Part shown: in pieces, positions 5,771 to 6,045 of the stretch
Numbering within the stretch: position 1 is the first letter of the stretch
How the letters are laid out: the number at the start of each line of letters is the position of its first letter
Source of the DNA: RUG760 sp045642205
GTDB taxonomy: Bacteria > Bacillota > Clostridia > Lachnospirales > Bianqueaceae
Reading direction: 5' to 3'
DNA length: 6,045 bases
Assembly: GCA_045642205.1 (NCBI GenBank)
Contig: JAZUIK010000061.1
Location: 1 to 6,045 of the forward strand
The notes under the pieces: model-generated
Seen by the model: only the letters and a program-made list of their open reading frames with translations
Told to the model about the DNA's origin: nothing
Databases searched by the model: none
Made by a program: the position numbers and the translations under genes

Positions 5771-6045
5771 TTATTCTGCAAAGAGCGGGGTAGAGAGATA
5801 GCGATCTCCCGTGTCGGGAAGCAGAACAACAATATGTTTACCGGCATTTTCTTCTCTTTTAGCCACTTCAATAGCAGCCCAGGCAGCAGCGCCGGAGGAG
5901 ATGCCGACTAAGATACCCTCGGTCTTGCCGATCTCTCTGGCAACCATATAACCATCCTCCACGTTGGCGGTGATGATCTCGTCATAGATGGAGGTGTTCA
6001 GGACTTCGGGAACAAAACCGGCACCGATACCCTGGATCTTGTTAG
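5771..6045 (-). CDS. cysK: Cysteine synthase (O-acetylserine sulfhydrylase), C-terminal fragment
   Basis: The last 90 residues are visible, with the reading frame running in from the window edge; the N-terminal part with the PLP-binding lysine is outside. The sequence begins NKIQGIGAGFVPEVLNTSIYDEI, continues with EGILVGISSGAAAWAAIEVAKR, and ends with GKHIVVLLPDTGDRYLSTPLFAE. These match the conserved C-terminal half of CysK: the GIGAGF-x-P loop, the GISSGAA segment whose serine contacts the PLP ring nitrogen, and the final PDTG-x-RYLST-x-LF. The enzyme joins O-acetylserine and sulfide to form L-cysteine in the cytoplasm. The gene lies 77 bp upstream of the membrane sensor gene on the same strand, with a modest terminator between them, so a shared transcript is possible but a functional link is not shown. 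Confidence 0.95.
   Translation of the reverse strand, partial: NKIQGIGAGFVPEVLNTSIYDEIITANVEDGYMVAREIGKTEGILVGISSGAAAWAAIEVAKREENAGKHIVVLLPDTGDRYLSTPLFAE

Noticed and set aside
1..6045. Mobile elements, CRISPR arrays, tRNA or rRNA genes
   Set aside because: No transposase, integrase or flanking repeats, no regularly spaced repeats with spacers, and no cloverleaf or rRNA-like sequence were seen.

Overview
The window looks like chromosome from a low-to-moderate GC Gram-positive bacterium, most likely an anaerobic Clostridia/Lachnospiraceae-type Firmicute. The grounds are near-consensus AGGAGG-type ribosome binding sites before almost every start, AT-rich spacers with strong hairpin terminators, a DegV-family gene, and a two-component system of the kind common in gut Clostridia (8-TM sensor, NarX/DesK-like kinase, NarL-type regulator). 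The genus cannot be fixed from this sequence.

Layout. (1) 1-136, plus strand: the last 44 codons of a TrkA/KtrA-type potassium-channel regulatory subunit. (2) 151-216: a 24-bp perfect hairpin serving as a bidirectional terminator between two convergent genes. (3) 244-807, minus strand: a TetR/AcrR repressor. (4) 808-1075: a divergent control region with a tetR promoter, a possible degV promoter, four related TTGTATACAA-like boxes, and a long bulged inverted repeat that would sit in the degV 5' leader. (5) 1076-1927, plus strand: a DegV (FakB-like fatty-acid-binding) protein. (6) 1970-2045: a second bidirectional terminator. (7) 2072-5693, minus strand: a compact three-gene operon read in the order membrane pseudokinase sensor, membrane histidine kinase, LuxR/NarL response regulator. 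(8) 5722-5753: a terminator for the gene upstream. (9) 5771-6045, minus strand: the 3' end of cysteine synthase (cysK).

How the parts may work together. The TetR protein probably represses itself and the divergent degV through the shared boxes. This would make a small fatty-acid or lipid-linked switch, but the ligand is unknown. The minus-strand operon is tightly packed (a 4-bp ATGA overlap, then a 5-nt gap), so its three proteins are probably made together. The first protein keeps a sensor domain, a coiled coil and a degenerate kinase region with Tyr where the phospho-accepting His should be. The second is an apparently active kinase with its own membrane domain. The simplest model is a three-component sensor in which the pseudokinase modulates the kinase, which phosphorylates the regulator. 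No target gene for it is evident in the window.

No CRISPR array, insertion sequence, tRNA or rRNA was seen. The most unusual items are the pseudokinase/kinase pair, the operator array, and the structured degV leader.
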